A stretch of 64,000 nt of DNA from Bosea sp. 685 (GTDB lineage: Bacteria; Pseudomonadota; Alphaproteobacteria; Rhizobiales; Beijerinckiaceae). Positions 23,678 through 32,004 of the stretch are shown here, in pieces. The stretch is taken from NCBI RefSeq assembly GCF_031884435.1, contig NZ_CP134779.1:5084001-5148000 (forward strand), read 5' to 3'. Position 1 is the stretch's first letter, and each line of letters begins with the position of its first letter. A program made the position numbers and the translations under genes. A model generated the notes under the pieces. It saw only the letters and a program-made list of their open reading frames with translations. It was not told the origin of the DNA and ran no database searches.

Positions 23678-24556
23678 CTACCTCGCCTCCCCGCCACCGA
23701 AGCCGAAATAGCGGAACTGCACCGCATAGATGGCGAGCGTCACCACGAGCAGGACGAGGGCCGCCGCTCCCGCCAGCCCCCAGTTGAGCAGCGACTGCAC
23801 CAGCTGCGCGATCAGCTCGGCCAGCATCATGTTGGAGGTTCCGCCGAGCAGCGCGGGCGTGACGAAGTAGCCGAGCGACATGACGAAGACCATCAGCACG
23901 CCCGCAGCGACGCCCGATGCGACGAGCGGCGCGAAGACCAGCCGGAAGACCTGAAACCGGCTCGCCCCGCACAGGGACGCCGCCTGGAACACCGTGGGAT
24001 CGAGCGTCCGGATCGTGGCGTGCAGCGGCAGGATCATGAAGGGCAGCATGATGTAAGTCATGCCGATGGTGACGCCGACGAGGTTGTTGATCAGCGAAAG
24101 TGGCTCGGAAATCACGCCGATCTGCATCAGCATGCGGTTGATGATGCCCGTGCCCTGCAGCAGCACCATCCAGGCATAGGTGCGCGCCAGCAGGTTCGTC
24201 CACATCGACAAGACAATGACGCCAAACAGCAAGGTGGACCAACGCCTGGGCGCAACGGCCAGGAACCAGGCGACCGGAAAGGCGAGCAGCAAGGTGACGA
24301 GCGTGACGAGCCCCGCCACCAGGAAGGTGTTGCCGAAGACCTTCAGATAGGTCGTGGAGCCGAACACCTCGGCATAGTTCTGCAGGCCCGGTTGCGGCTC
24401 CAGGACGCTGCGCAGCAGCAGCGCGACCACGGGTATAACGAAGAACAGCGCCAGCAATGCCAAGGCAGGCGCAACCGCTCCGAGCCCCGCCAGATGGCGG
24501 GGCTCGGGCGAGAGATCGGCCTCGCCTGCGAGCGATGGCGTGGGCACCGTCGTCAT
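23678..24556 (-). CDS. PotB-type ABC transporter permease
   Basis: A 292-residue permease with about six membrane helices. After a short polar N-terminus comes a first helix (LALLALFFVIPVVALLLRSV), and the EAA loop is QAASLCGASRFQVFRLVFAP. It is the partner of the PotC-like permease in the same operon. The binding-protein gene ends 37 bases upstream of its start. Substrate is likely a cationic or amidic nitrogen compound, by family, with low certainty. Confidence 0.9.
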   Translation of the reverse strand: MTTVPTPSLAGEADLSPEPRHLAGLGAVAPALALLALFFVIPVVALLLRSVLEPQPGLQNYAEVFGSTTYLKVFGNTFLVAGLVTLVTLLLAFPVAWFLAVAPRRWSTLLFGVIVLSMWTNLLARTYAWMVLLQGTGIINRMLMQIGVISEPLSLINNLVGVTIGMTYIMLPFMILPLHATIRTLDPTVFQAASLCGASRFQVFRLVFAPLVASGVAAGVLMVFVMSLGYFVTPALLGGTSNMMLAELIAQLVQSLLNWGLAGAAALVLLVVTLAIYAVQFRYFGFGGGEAR

Positions 24557-24593
24557 GATCTCACCGGCTTTGCGGGCGTGACAGGCGCGGGGC

Positions 24594-25628
24594 TTACTTG
24601 GCCTGCCACTCGTACCAGCGCTTGCCGATCTCGTCCCGATTGGCGGCCCAATAGGCCATGTCGAGATTGATCTGCGAGGTGGTGAACTTGTCAGGCAGGG
24701 TCGCGGCCACCTTAGGGTCCATCAGCGCCGCCGATTTGAGGTTCGTCGGGGCGTAGCCGGTCTTGACCGCCATATCGGCCTGGCCCTGCGCCGAGCTCGC
24801 CGCCGCGAGGAACTTCATCGCCGCCGCCTTGTTCTTGGCGCCCTTGGGAATGACGAGCACGTCGGCCGCCGTCAGGTTCTCTTCCCAGGACAGGCCGACC
24901 TGCGGGTTCTCGGCCTGGATGGCGAAGATCCGGCCGTTCCAGAACATGCCGAGCGGGGCTTCGCCCGAGGCCAGGAGCTGCTGCGACTGTGCGCCGCCGC
25001 TCCACCAGACGATATTCGGCTTGATGGTGTCGAGCTTCTTGAAGGCGCGGTCGAGATCGAGCGGGTAGAGCTTGTCCGGCTTGACGCCGTCTGCCAGCAG
25101 CGCGATCTCGAGGACGCCCGGCGCCGACCATTTGTAGAAGGTGCGCTTGCCCGGGAAAGCCTTGGTGTCGAACAGGTCGGCCCAGACCTTGGGCTCCTTG
25201 CCGCCGAGCTTGGCCTTGTTGAAGCCGAGCACGAAGGAATAATAGAAACTGCCGACATGGTGGGCGGAGCTGAAGCGGGGATCGAGCTCGCCGCTCCCAG
25301 TCAAGGCCGGATCGAGCGGCTCGAGCAGGCCGGCCTTGGCAGCCGCAACCGCAAAATCGCCTTCGACGTCGACGACATCCCAGGCCACATTGCCGCTCTC
25401 GACCATAGCTTTGAACTTGCCGTAGTCCGTCGGCCCATCCTGCTTGACGGCAATGCCCGATGACGCGGTGAAGGGTTCGGCCCAGGCCTTCTTCTGAGCC
25501 TCCTGGGTGGTGCCGCCCCAGCTCGTGAACACCATGCTGTCCTGCGCGGAGGCAGATCCTACTCCCGACAGTGCCGCGCTGATCGCGAGCATGCTCGCGG
25601 CAATGAGTGTGCAAGCCTTCATGTTCAT
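24594..25628 (-). CDS. PotD-type periplasmic substrate-binding protein
   Basis: A 344-residue binding protein with a signal peptide (MLAISAALSGVGSASAQ, cleavage likely after ASA). The mature start DSMVFTSWGGTTQEAQKKAW is typical of polyamine/opine binding proteins (PotD/PotF group). Further blocks are WDVVDVEGDFAVAAAKAGLL and GEAPLGMFWNGRIFAIQAEN. AGGGGA precedes ATG codons at 25628 and 25622. It delivers the substrate to the PotB/PotC permeases encoded next. The gene lies 41 bases after the NIPSNAP gene in the same direction. Confidence 0.9.
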   Translation of the reverse strand: MNMKACTLIAASMLAISAALSGVGSASAQDSMVFTSWGGTTQEAQKKAWAEPFTASSGIAVKQDGPTDYGKFKAMVESGNVAWDVVDVEGDFAVAAAKAGLLEPLDPALTGSGELDPRFSSAHHVGSFYYSFVLGFNKAKLGGKEPKVWADLFDTKAFPGKRTFYKWSAPGVLEIALLADGVKPDKLYPLDLDRAFKKLDTIKPNIVWWSGGAQSQQLLASGEAPLGMFWNGRIFAIQAENPQVGLSWEENLTAADVLVIPKGAKNKAAAMKFLAAASSAQGQADMAVKTGYAPTNLKSAALMDPKVAATLPDKFTTSQINLDMAYWAANRDEIGKRWYEWQAK

Positions 25629-25669
25629 TCCCCTGTTTTGTTTGGTTGTTCGGCAGGCGTCGTGGCGTC

Positions 25670-25984
25670 CTATTTCAGCGGCGAGAACGGCGCTGATTTC
25701 AGGATCTGGTTCTCCATGGTTTCGATGAGCGACTGGATCTTCGGGAGAAAGGCCTGCCAGCGTGGGTCGGCGGCAAGCGCTGCGCGGCGCGCCTCGCGAT
25801 CATCGAGGCTGGCATAGGCCCAGACATGCACGATCTGGTTCAGCGGCCCGATCTCGGAGAAAAAGTAGCCGACGAGCGCGCCGAGATGGCTCTTCTGGAC
25901 GGCGATGCCTTCGTCCTCGACGAGCTTCAGATAGGCCGGCACTGTCCCGGTCTTCAGGCGGTAGGTCCGCATTTCGTAGATCAT
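25670..25984 (-). CDS. NIPSNAP-family protein
   Basis: A 104-residue ferredoxin-like alpha/beta barrel protein starting MIYEMRTYRLKTGTVPAYLK, with VHVWAYASLDDREARRAALA in the second half. This is the NIPSNAP pattern. Bacterial members are frequent in catabolic operons, and their role is poorly known (dimeric alpha/beta-barrel folds sometimes bind aromatic or keto intermediates). It is 14 bases downstream of the aldehyde dehydrogenase gene and clearly part of this operon. Confidence 0.85.
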   Translation of the reverse strand: MIYEMRTYRLKTGTVPAYLKLVEDEGIAVQKSHLGALVGYFFSEIGPLNQIVHVWAYASLDDREARRAALAADPRWQAFLPKIQSLIETMENQILKSAPFSPLK

Positions 25985-25998
25985 CGCAGCCCCTCCCC

Positions 25999-27474
25999 TC
26001 AGCGCATCACGAAGGGGTCGGGGACCGGATCGTCGGAGGTGCGGATCCAGACCGATTTCGTGCGCGTGTAGTCGCGCACCGATTCCGAGCCGCCCTCGCG
26101 CCCGAGGCCGGACTGGCCGTAACCGCCAAAGGGCACGATCGGCGAGACCGCCCGATAGGTATTGACCCAGACGATGCCCGCCCGCAGGCGGCGCGTGACG
26201 CGATGCGCCCGGGTGAGGCTCGTGGTGAAGACGCCCGACGCCAGCCCGAACCGCGTATCGTTCGCGAGTGCAATCGCCTCCTCCTCGCTGTCGAAAGAGA
26301 GGACGCTGAGCACCGGGCCGAAGAGCTCTTCAGCGACGCAAGGAACGGTGTTGTCCGCCGCCGAGACGATGGTCGGGGCGAAGAACCAGCCCGCCTCACG
26401 GCCGACTGGGCGCCCGCCGCCGCACATCACCCGCGCCCCAGCGGCGACGCTACGGGCAAGGTTGTCCTCGATATGCGCGCGCTGGCGCGCGGTCGCGAGC
26501 GGGCCCATCTCCGTCGCTTCATCCTGCGGGTCGCCAATGCGGATCTTCGCTGCCTTGCTGGCGAGGATGGCGACCAGGCGATCATGCGCCGGGCGCTCGA
26601 CATAAAGCCTCGAGCCAGCGACGCAGCTCTGGCCGGTCGCCGCGAAGATGCCGGCAATGATGGCGTTGGAGACGCTGTCGAGATCAGCATCAGCGAAGAC
26701 CAGGACGGGCGATTTGCCGCCAAGCTCCAGCGTCACATGTGCCAGGTTCTCCGCCGTGTTGCGCACCACCTGGCGCGCTGTCGCCGGCCCGCCGGTGAAG
26801 GCGACGCGCGCCACCTTCGGATGGCTCGTCAGAGCGCGCCCGGCGGGCTCGCCGAAGCCGGTGACGATATTGACGACGCCTTTGGGAAAGCCCGCCGCAT
26901 CGATCAACCGGGCGAATTCGAGCAGCGGCGCTGGCCCATCCTCGGAGGCCTTCAGCACGACGGTGCAGCCGGCCGCAAGCGCGGGCCCAAGCTTCACGGC
27001 GGACAGAAAGAGCTGCGAGTTCCACGGCACGATCGCGGCGACGACGCCGATCGGCTCGCGACGCAGGAAAACCTCCATATCCGGTTTGTCGATCGGCAGA
27101 TGCGCGCCTTCGATCTTGTCGGCAAGGCCACCGAAATAGCGGTAGTAATCGGCGACGTAGCCGATCTGCGCGCGCGTCTCGCGAATGATCTTGCCGGTGT
27201 CGCGCGTCTCCAGCTCGGCCAGGCGCCCCGCATGCTGGGCGACGAGATCGCCGAGCTTCATCAGCAGCTTGCCGCGCTGGGTCGCGGTCAGCCCGGCCCA
27301 GGCCGGGTCATGGAAGGCGCGGTCCGCCGCCTCGACGGCGCGATTGATCTCGGCCTCCCCCGCCGCCGGCATCAGCGCCCAGGCTGTGCCGGTCGCCGGG
27401 TCGAGGCTCTCAAAAGCCTCCGCCGCATCGACGAAGGCGCCGTCGATATAGAGCTGGAACCGCGGCAGGGTCAT
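25999..27474 (-). CDS. Aldehyde dehydrogenase (NAD(P)+)
   Basis: A 491-residue aldehyde dehydrogenase. The catalytic Cys284 is in TGQSCVAGSRL and the general base Glu250 in VTLELGGKSP. The cofactor region contains VPWNSQLF and AFTGGPATARQVV. It would oxidise an aldehyde to an acid in the cytoplasm. In this operon the aldehyde would be formed by the upstream monooxygenase/hydrolase, similar in role to RutE-YdfG type disposal of malonic semialdehyde in pyrimidine catabolism, though with oxidation instead of reduction. Substrate not deducible. Confidence 0.9.
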   Translation of the reverse strand: MTLPRFQLYIDGAFVDAAEAFESLDPATGTAWALMPAAGEAEINRAVEAADRAFHDPAWAGLTATQRGKLLMKLGDLVAQHAGRLAELETRDTGKIIRETRAQIGYVADYYRYFGGLADKIEGAHLPIDKPDMEVFLRREPIGVVAAIVPWNSQLFLSAVKLGPALAAGCTVVLKASEDGPAPLLEFARLIDAAGFPKGVVNIVTGFGEPAGRALTSHPKVARVAFTGGPATARQVVRNTAENLAHVTLELGGKSPVLVFADADLDSVSNAIIAGIFAATGQSCVAGSRLYVERPAHDRLVAILASKAAKIRIGDPQDEATEMGPLATARQRAHIEDNLARSVAAGARVMCGGGRPVGREAGWFFAPTIVSAADNTVPCVAEELFGPVLSVLSFDSEEEAIALANDTRFGLASGVFTTSLTRAHRVTRRLRAGIVWVNTYRAVSPIVPFGGYGQSGLGREGGSESVRDYTRTKSVWIRTSDDPVPDPFVMR

Positions 27475-27486
27475 CGACGCTCTCCG

Positions 27487-28524
27487 TCAGAGAAAGGCCG
27501 GCAAGACATGCCGGATGAAGAGATCGAGCGACTTCTTCTTACGCGCATGCGGCAGGCCGCTATCGATCCAGATCGAGAACTGGTCGAAGCCGAGCGCCTC
27601 ATAGGCCTTCAGCCGCGCGATCACGGCGTCGGGCTCGCCGATGACGAGGTTCTTGGCAACAGCTTCCGGCCGATAGGCGGGCAGCATCGCCGCGCGCTCC
27701 TCGGCATCGAGCGGCGCCATGATGCCCTGCCGGATCGGGCGCTTGTTCTGGAACCAGGCGCCGAACAGGGCGTAGAAATCGCTCAGCGCTTGCGACAATT
27801 CCTCGGTCTCAGCCGGGCTGTCGGAGACGAAGGTGTGCTGCAGCAGCATGATCTTTGGGCGCTTGACCTCGGGATGGTTGGCGACGGCGGCCTCGAAGCG
27901 CCCCATCAGGGTCGCCACCTCGCCATCGCCCGAGGCGAGCGGCGTCACCTGGACGTTGCAGCCATTCGCGACTGCGAAATCATGGCTGTTGGGGTCGCGC
28001 GCCGCGATCCAGACCGGCAGTTCCGCCTGCACCGGCTTGGGCGAAGAGGTCGTCTCGGGGAAGGACCAGCACTCGCCCTGATGGGCATAGTCGCCCGCCC
28101 ACAGCTTCTTCACCGCCGGTACGAGCTCGCGCATGCGCTGGCCCGCGCCCCAGGCATCCAGGCCCGGGACAAGGCGCTCGTACTCAAAGGAATAGGCCCC
28201 GCGCGCAATACCGAGGTCGAGGCGCCCATTCGTCGCGACATCGGTCAGCGCCGCCTCGCCCGCGAGCTTGATCGGGTGCCAGAACGGCGCCACCACATTG
28301 CCGGTGCCAAGCCGAATGCGCGTCGTCTTCGCCGCGAGATAGGCGAGCTGGACGAAGGGATTCGGCGCGATGGTGAACTCCATCCCGTGATGCTCGCCGA
28401 TCCAGGCCGTCTCGAAACCGGCCGCCTCGCTGATCAGGACGAGCTCCTCCAGCTCCTCGAAGAGCTCGCGATGCGACTTGGCTGGGTCGGCCCGCTCCAT
28501 ATGGACGAAAAGGGAGAATTTCAT
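27487..28524 (-). CDS. Luciferase-like (LLM) flavin-dependent monooxygenase
   Basis: A 345-residue TIM-barrel protein of the bacterial luciferase-like monooxygenase family. It starts MKFSLFVHMERADPAKSHRE and contains ETAWIGEHHGMEFTIAPNPF, TRIRLGTGNVVAPFWHPI and GRLDLGIARGAYSFEY. It uses reduced FMN supplied by a partner reductase and O2 to hydroxylate or open a substrate, like RutA, which opens the uracil ring. The flavin-reductase fusion is encoded 15 bases upstream, which supports a two-component system. The subfamily is not RutA itself by length and motifs, so the substrate is open. Confidence 0.87.
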   Translation of the reverse strand: MKFSLFVHMERADPAKSHRELFEELEELVLISEAAGFETAWIGEHHGMEFTIAPNPFVQLAYLAAKTTRIRLGTGNVVAPFWHPIKLAGEAALTDVATNGRLDLGIARGAYSFEYERLVPGLDAWGAGQRMRELVPAVKKLWAGDYAHQGECWSFPETTSSPKPVQAELPVWIAARDPNSHDFAVANGCNVQVTPLASGDGEVATLMGRFEAAVANHPEVKRPKIMLLQHTFVSDSPAETEELSQALSDFYALFGAWFQNKRPIRQGIMAPLDAEERAAMLPAYRPEAVAKNLVIGEPDAVIARLKAYEALGFDQFSIWIDSGLPHARKKKSLDLFIRHVLPAFL

Positions 28525-28539
28525 CGCGCCGCCTTTCGT

Positions 28540-30339
28540 CTAGACCGATTGCGCCAACGGCTTGGTCGGTGATTTTGCCAGCGTCTGGACCGTGCCGCTC
28601 TCGGTGTCGCCGACATAGACGCCGAAGCTGTCCTCGCTGCGCTCACGGACATAGCGGCGCAGCATCGAGCGGATCGCCTCATCGCGGAGCCGGTCCCACG
28701 GAATCTCGTCGAACGGCACGAGACGCGCCGCCCCCGACGGCTCCGGCATCTCCAGAAGCCTGCCGCGATAATAGATCGAGGTCGCGCCCGGCGCCTCGCG
28801 ATCCTCGAACACGGCGAAGAGGAAGCCGAGATCGGCCTTGATGCCGAGATGATTCATGCGCCCGGACAGGCTCGCCGGATCGCCGCCCGCACCGAGCGAG
28901 GCGCCTTCCGGCAGCTCGAGCCGCCCGCCCTCGCCCGCGACGAACAGGATCGCGCGCTCATGCTCCAGGATCGCGCCGACGCGCATCCGGCCGCCCTTCG
29001 CGGAGAAGCTGTCGAGCGACAGGCCGAACGCCACATGCGCGCCCCGGCAATAGCCGAGCGGATTGGCCGGCGCATGGTCGAAGCCCATCACCTCGCCAAT
29101 GAGGATAACGTGGTCGCCGGCCTCGATCAGCTGATGCTGCCGGCAATCGAACCAGGCTGCGACGTCGTTCAGGATCGGGCTGCCCACCGGGCCCTTGCGC
29201 CAGGCGGTCCTGGCGAATTTGTCGGCGCTCCTGGTCGCGAACAGATTGGAGATATCGGCCTGGCTCTCGGCCAGGATATTCACCGAGAAATGGCCGGCTT
29301 TCGAGAAGACCGGGCAGCTCGATGCCGTCTTGGCGATGCAGACCAGGACCAGCGGCGGGTCGAGCGAAACAGAGGTGAAGGAGTTGGCGGTGAAGCCACG
29401 CGGCTCGCCATCTTCCTGGAGCGTCGCCACCACGGTGACGCCGGTCAGGAAGCTGCCGAGCGCCTTGCGGAAGGCGCCCTTGTCGAAAGCGGCGGGCTCC
29501 GCAGGCCCCGCGGCCCGCGCCGCCTCGGCCTGCGCGACGAAGGCAAGCAGCCGCCGGTTGATCTCTCCGGGCGCGGTCAGGCTCATCATATGGCGCTCGC
29601 CGGGCACGATCTCGGCCCGGCTGCCGGACGCAAGCCGCGCCATCGCCAGGGACATCTCGGGGGTCGAGTTGGGGTCACCTTCGCCGGTAATGAACAGGGC
29701 CGGCACGGTAAGCCCGGCAAGACGCTCGCGATGGGCCGCATCCGAGGTCGCAAACAGGCGGTAGGTCCGCGCATAGCCGACCGGATCGACCGCATCGAGA
29801 AGCGCATGCACCGTCGCCGCCGCACGGCTCCACGAGGCCGGGACGGGGTCTCCGAACCAGCGCATGATCGTGGCGGCCCAAGCAGGGGGAGCGGCCGCGT
29901 CCTCGAGCGCCGCGAGGCGCTGCGCGATCGCCTCGCGCTGCTCCGGCGTGCGGCAGAAGGTGGCGTTCATCGCCGTCACGCTCGCCAGCCGCGATGGGTG
30001 CGACAAGGCGAATTCCAGCGAGACCAGCGCGCCCATGGAATGGCCGACGAGATGCACCTTCCGAAGGCCGAGGCCGTCGATGAGCGCGAGCAACGCGTCG
30101 GCGTAGTCGGAAAGCCGCGCATCCGCCGGCGGCAGGCTGGAGCCGCCATGGCCGAGCATGTCGACGGCGACGACATCGTAGCGCTTCGACAATTCCTCGA
30201 TCTGGTCCGCCCAGACCGATGCCTGCATGCCGACGCCATGTACGAGAAGGACGGGCGCACCCCTGCCGCGCCGGACGAAGGCCGCCCGCGCGGGGGCTCC
30301 CGTCCGGTCCTGGTAGGAGATTGCGCCCCGCTCAGACAT
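28540..30339 (-). CDS. Alpha/beta-hydrolase :: flavin reductase fusion protein
   Basis: A 599-residue fusion. Residues about 1-270 are an alpha/beta hydrolase with oxyanion region LLVHGVGMQ, nucleophile elbow VGHSMG (Ser101) and a late His250 (GERHMM). Residues about 285-440 are an HpaC/RutF-type FMN reductase (FLTGVTVVAT, GFTANSFTSVSLDPPLVLVC, GHFSVNIL). Residues 441-599 form a third, Nudix-like segment lacking an obvious Nudix box. It would make FMNH2 for the adjacent LLM monooxygenase and hydrolyse the product. I chose the ATG at 30339, overlapping the upstream gene's end by 8 bases. The combination matches RutD plus RutF joined in one chain and is unusual. Confidence 0.85.
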   Translation of the reverse strand: MSERGAISYQDRTGAPARAAFVRRGRGAPVLLVHGVGMQASVWADQIEELSKRYDVVAVDMLGHGGSSLPPADARLSDYADALLALIDGLGLRKVHLVGHSMGALVSLEFALSHPSRLASVTAMNATFCRTPEQREAIAQRLAALEDAAAPPAWAATIMRWFGDPVPASWSRAAATVHALLDAVDPVGYARTYRLFATSDAAHRERLAGLTVPALFITGEGDPNSTPEMSLAMARLASGSRAEIVPGERHMMSLTAPGEINRRLLAFVAQAEAARAAGPAEPAAFDKGAFRKALGSFLTGVTVVATLQEDGEPRGFTANSFTSVSLDPPLVLVCIAKTASSCPVFSKAGHFSVNILAESQADISNLFATRSADKFARTAWRKGPVGSPILNDVAAWFDCRQHQLIEAGDHVILIGEVMGFDHAPANPLGYCRGAHVAFGLSLDSFSAKGGRMRVGAILEHERAILFVAGEGGRLELPEGASLGAGGDPASLSGRMNHLGIKADLGFLFAVFEDREAPGATSIYYRGRLLEMPEPSGAARLVPFDEIPWDRLRDEAIRSMLRRYVRERSEDSFGVYVGDTESGTVQTLAKSPTKPLAQSV

Positions 30340-30919
30340 CCGTGCCGCCCAGATCCTTGAGATCCTGGTAGCGGTCGCCGATGCGATGATGCGGCCGTCC
30401 GCCGATGGAGGCACCGAGCGCCACCACGATCTCGTCGGGAGCGGGCGCGTCGAGAATGCCGAACTGGATCGTGAGGTAATGCGAGCGCATGCCCTCATCG
30501 GCCTTGTGCATCAGCGGGATGACCACCGGGCAATTCGGCCCGCCGCGCGTATTGGTGAAGCTCAGATAGCTCTTCGCGCCGACGGCCTTGCGGAAATGAT
30601 TGCCGAAGCGGAGCGTGTGGATCAGCGCCGAAGCGTGCTCGATTTCGCCGGAGGTGCCGACGATCGCGGCCTTGCCGTAGCCTTCGACCGCCTCGCCGCC
30701 GCCAGTCATCCGCAGGATCTCGGCCGTCAATCGCTCGCCCAGAACCGGCGCGACGGCGTGGATCTCGGGCTTCAGATCCTCGACGAAACCGCGGCCCGCC
30801 CAGGGATTGCGCAGAACTGCTGCCGCCGCGAACAGGCGCAGCGGCCGCGCAGCCTCACGGCCGCCCTCGATGAAAGTGTCCTCCGTGAAGGTGACGATCT
30901 TGCGCAGTTCCAAGCCCAC
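30332..30919 (-). CDS. Amino acid synthesis family protein (PF06684)
   Basis: A 195-residue protein matching the PF06684 (former DUF1185) family. Blocks are LRKIVTFTEDTFIEGGREA, AAVLRNPWAGRGFVEDL, GYGKAAIVGTSGEIEHASAL and GGPNCPVVIPLMHKADEGMR. Structures of this family show a variant chorismate-mutase/YjgF-like trimer, so it is a possible functional counterpart of RutC, which has the YjgF fold. It is the first gene of the minus-strand run. The operator-like TGGTATGCCATA lies about 42 bases upstream of its start. Confidence 0.85.
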   Translation of the reverse strand: MGLELRKIVTFTEDTFIEGGREAARPLRLFAAAAVLRNPWAGRGFVEDLKPEIHAVAPVLGERLTAEILRMTGGGEAVEGYGKAAIVGTSGEIEHASALIHTLRFGNHFRKAVGAKSYLSFTNTRGGPNCPVVIPLMHKADEGMRSHYLTIQFGILDAPAPDEIVVALGASIGGRPHHRIGDRYQDLKDLGGTDV

Positions 30920-30956
30920 TTCCCTCTCCTCTCAAGCGACCCGCCTCGAGAATGAG

Positions 30957-30976
30957 ATTATGGTATGCCATATTAT
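30957..30976. promoter_or_regulatory. Candidate GntR/FCD operator ATTATGGTATGCCATATTAT
   Basis: The core TGGTATGCCA with AT-rich flanks repeats the site at 12733-12746. It stands before the PF06684 gene, the first of nine co-directed genes. This ties the catabolic run and the amino-acid importer to one regulator, probably the FCD protein encoded at 11903. Confidence 0.6.
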
Positions 30977-31029
30977 TGCTCCGTCAAGAGACCTGGATGA
31001 AGAGCTGTTGTCTTGGCTGGAAAACGCGC

Positions 31030-31128
31030 CGTCATCCCGGGCTTCGCGCAGCGACGCCCCGAATCCATCGTAGAGCGACGAGCCCTCCGATGGATCCGGG
31101 ACGCCCTTCGGGCGCCCGGGATGATGGG
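31030..31128. repeat. Palindromic repeat element (REP-like, family B)
   Basis: GTCATCCCGGG at the left pairs with CCCGGGATGATG at the right, and GAATCCATCG pairs with CGATGGATCC further in. The element sits between the divergent promoter of the PF06684 gene and the end of the frameshifted permease gene. This type of CCCGGG-bounded dispersed palindrome is common in Hyphomicrobiales genomes. Confidence 0.65.
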
Positions 31129-31189
31129 ATGTGGTTCCAGATCAGGACGGCCCGCTTAGACGCGGGGCGCGGCATCCACGGCCGCGCTG

Positions 31190-32004
31190 TCAGGCGCCGA
31201 CCTTGGCCAGCACATCGGCGCGCAGGAAGCGCTCGATGAACAGCATGAACAGCACGGAGGGAACGAGCAGGATCAGCGCCGTGATCGAGGCGACCTGATA
31301 ATTGCCGCCCATCGCCGCGTTGTAGAGCAGGAGCGGCAGCGTCGTGACCTGCGGCACGCCGACGAAGAAGGTGCCGGTGAACTCGTCGAGCGACTCCAGG
31401 AAGACGAAGATGCCGCTGGCGATGATGCCGGGCGCAGCCAAGGGCAGCGTTACCGTGAAGAAGGCGCGCAAGGGCGAGGCGCCGATATTGCGGGCGGCAA
31501 GTTCGAGATCCTTGTCGACCGCCGCGAAAGCCGCCGCCGCAATCCAGACGGAATAGACCAGGCCATGGGCGGCATGGACGAGAACGACGGCGAAGACCGT
31601 GCCGTTGATGCCGATCTGGTAGAACACCCGCGCGACATTGATGTAGATCGCGACCGAGGAAAAGCCTGCGGCAGCAGGAACATCACCATGAACAGCGCCC
31701 GCATCGGCAGCTTCAAGCGCGCCAGCGCATAGCCCGCCGGGATCGACAGAGCGAGCGCGACGACGACCGTCAGCACGGCGATCCAGACCGAGGTGCCGAG
31801 CGAGGCCATCGCGTCGCCGGTCGGGCGGAAGACCTGCTCCCAATAGCGCGTGCCATAGGTCACCGGCAGCTTGAACGGCGTGTACCAGCGCTCGGCGACC
31901 GACCAGAGCGCGAGATTGGCCAATGGGCCGATCAGCACGAAGGCGAAGGCGGCGAGCAGCGCGGCAGCAAGCGTCGCCCGGGCGGTCGAGGCGAGACGGA
32001 TCAT
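31190..32004 (-). pseudogene. PotC-like ABC permease interrupted by a frameshift
   Basis: From the ATG at 32004 a permease frame (LASTARATLAAALLAAFAFV, later MRALFMVMFLLPQA) runs to about 31660. Beyond that the permease sequence continues one frame over (SVAIYINVARVFYQIGING, AARNIGASPLRAFFTVTLPL) to 31190. Insertion of one base in GCTTTTCC would restore FPSVAIYIN, the expected wording. So a single-base deletion splits an otherwise normal ~270-residue permease. It may be a real mutation, which would disable this importer, or a sequencing error in the short T/C run. Confidence 0.85.

Noticed and set aside
22878..24242. N-terminal extension of the PotA-like frame through both permease genes
   Set aside because: The sequence before MTTTPFLSIRG is Arg/Ala-rich out-of-frame permease coding. 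The ATGA overlap at 22874-22877 gives the true start.
25762..28572. A 936-codon plus-strand frame opposite aldehyde dehydrogenase and LLM monooxygenase genes
   Set aside because: No domains, low-complexity composition and fully antisense to two well-supported enzymes.
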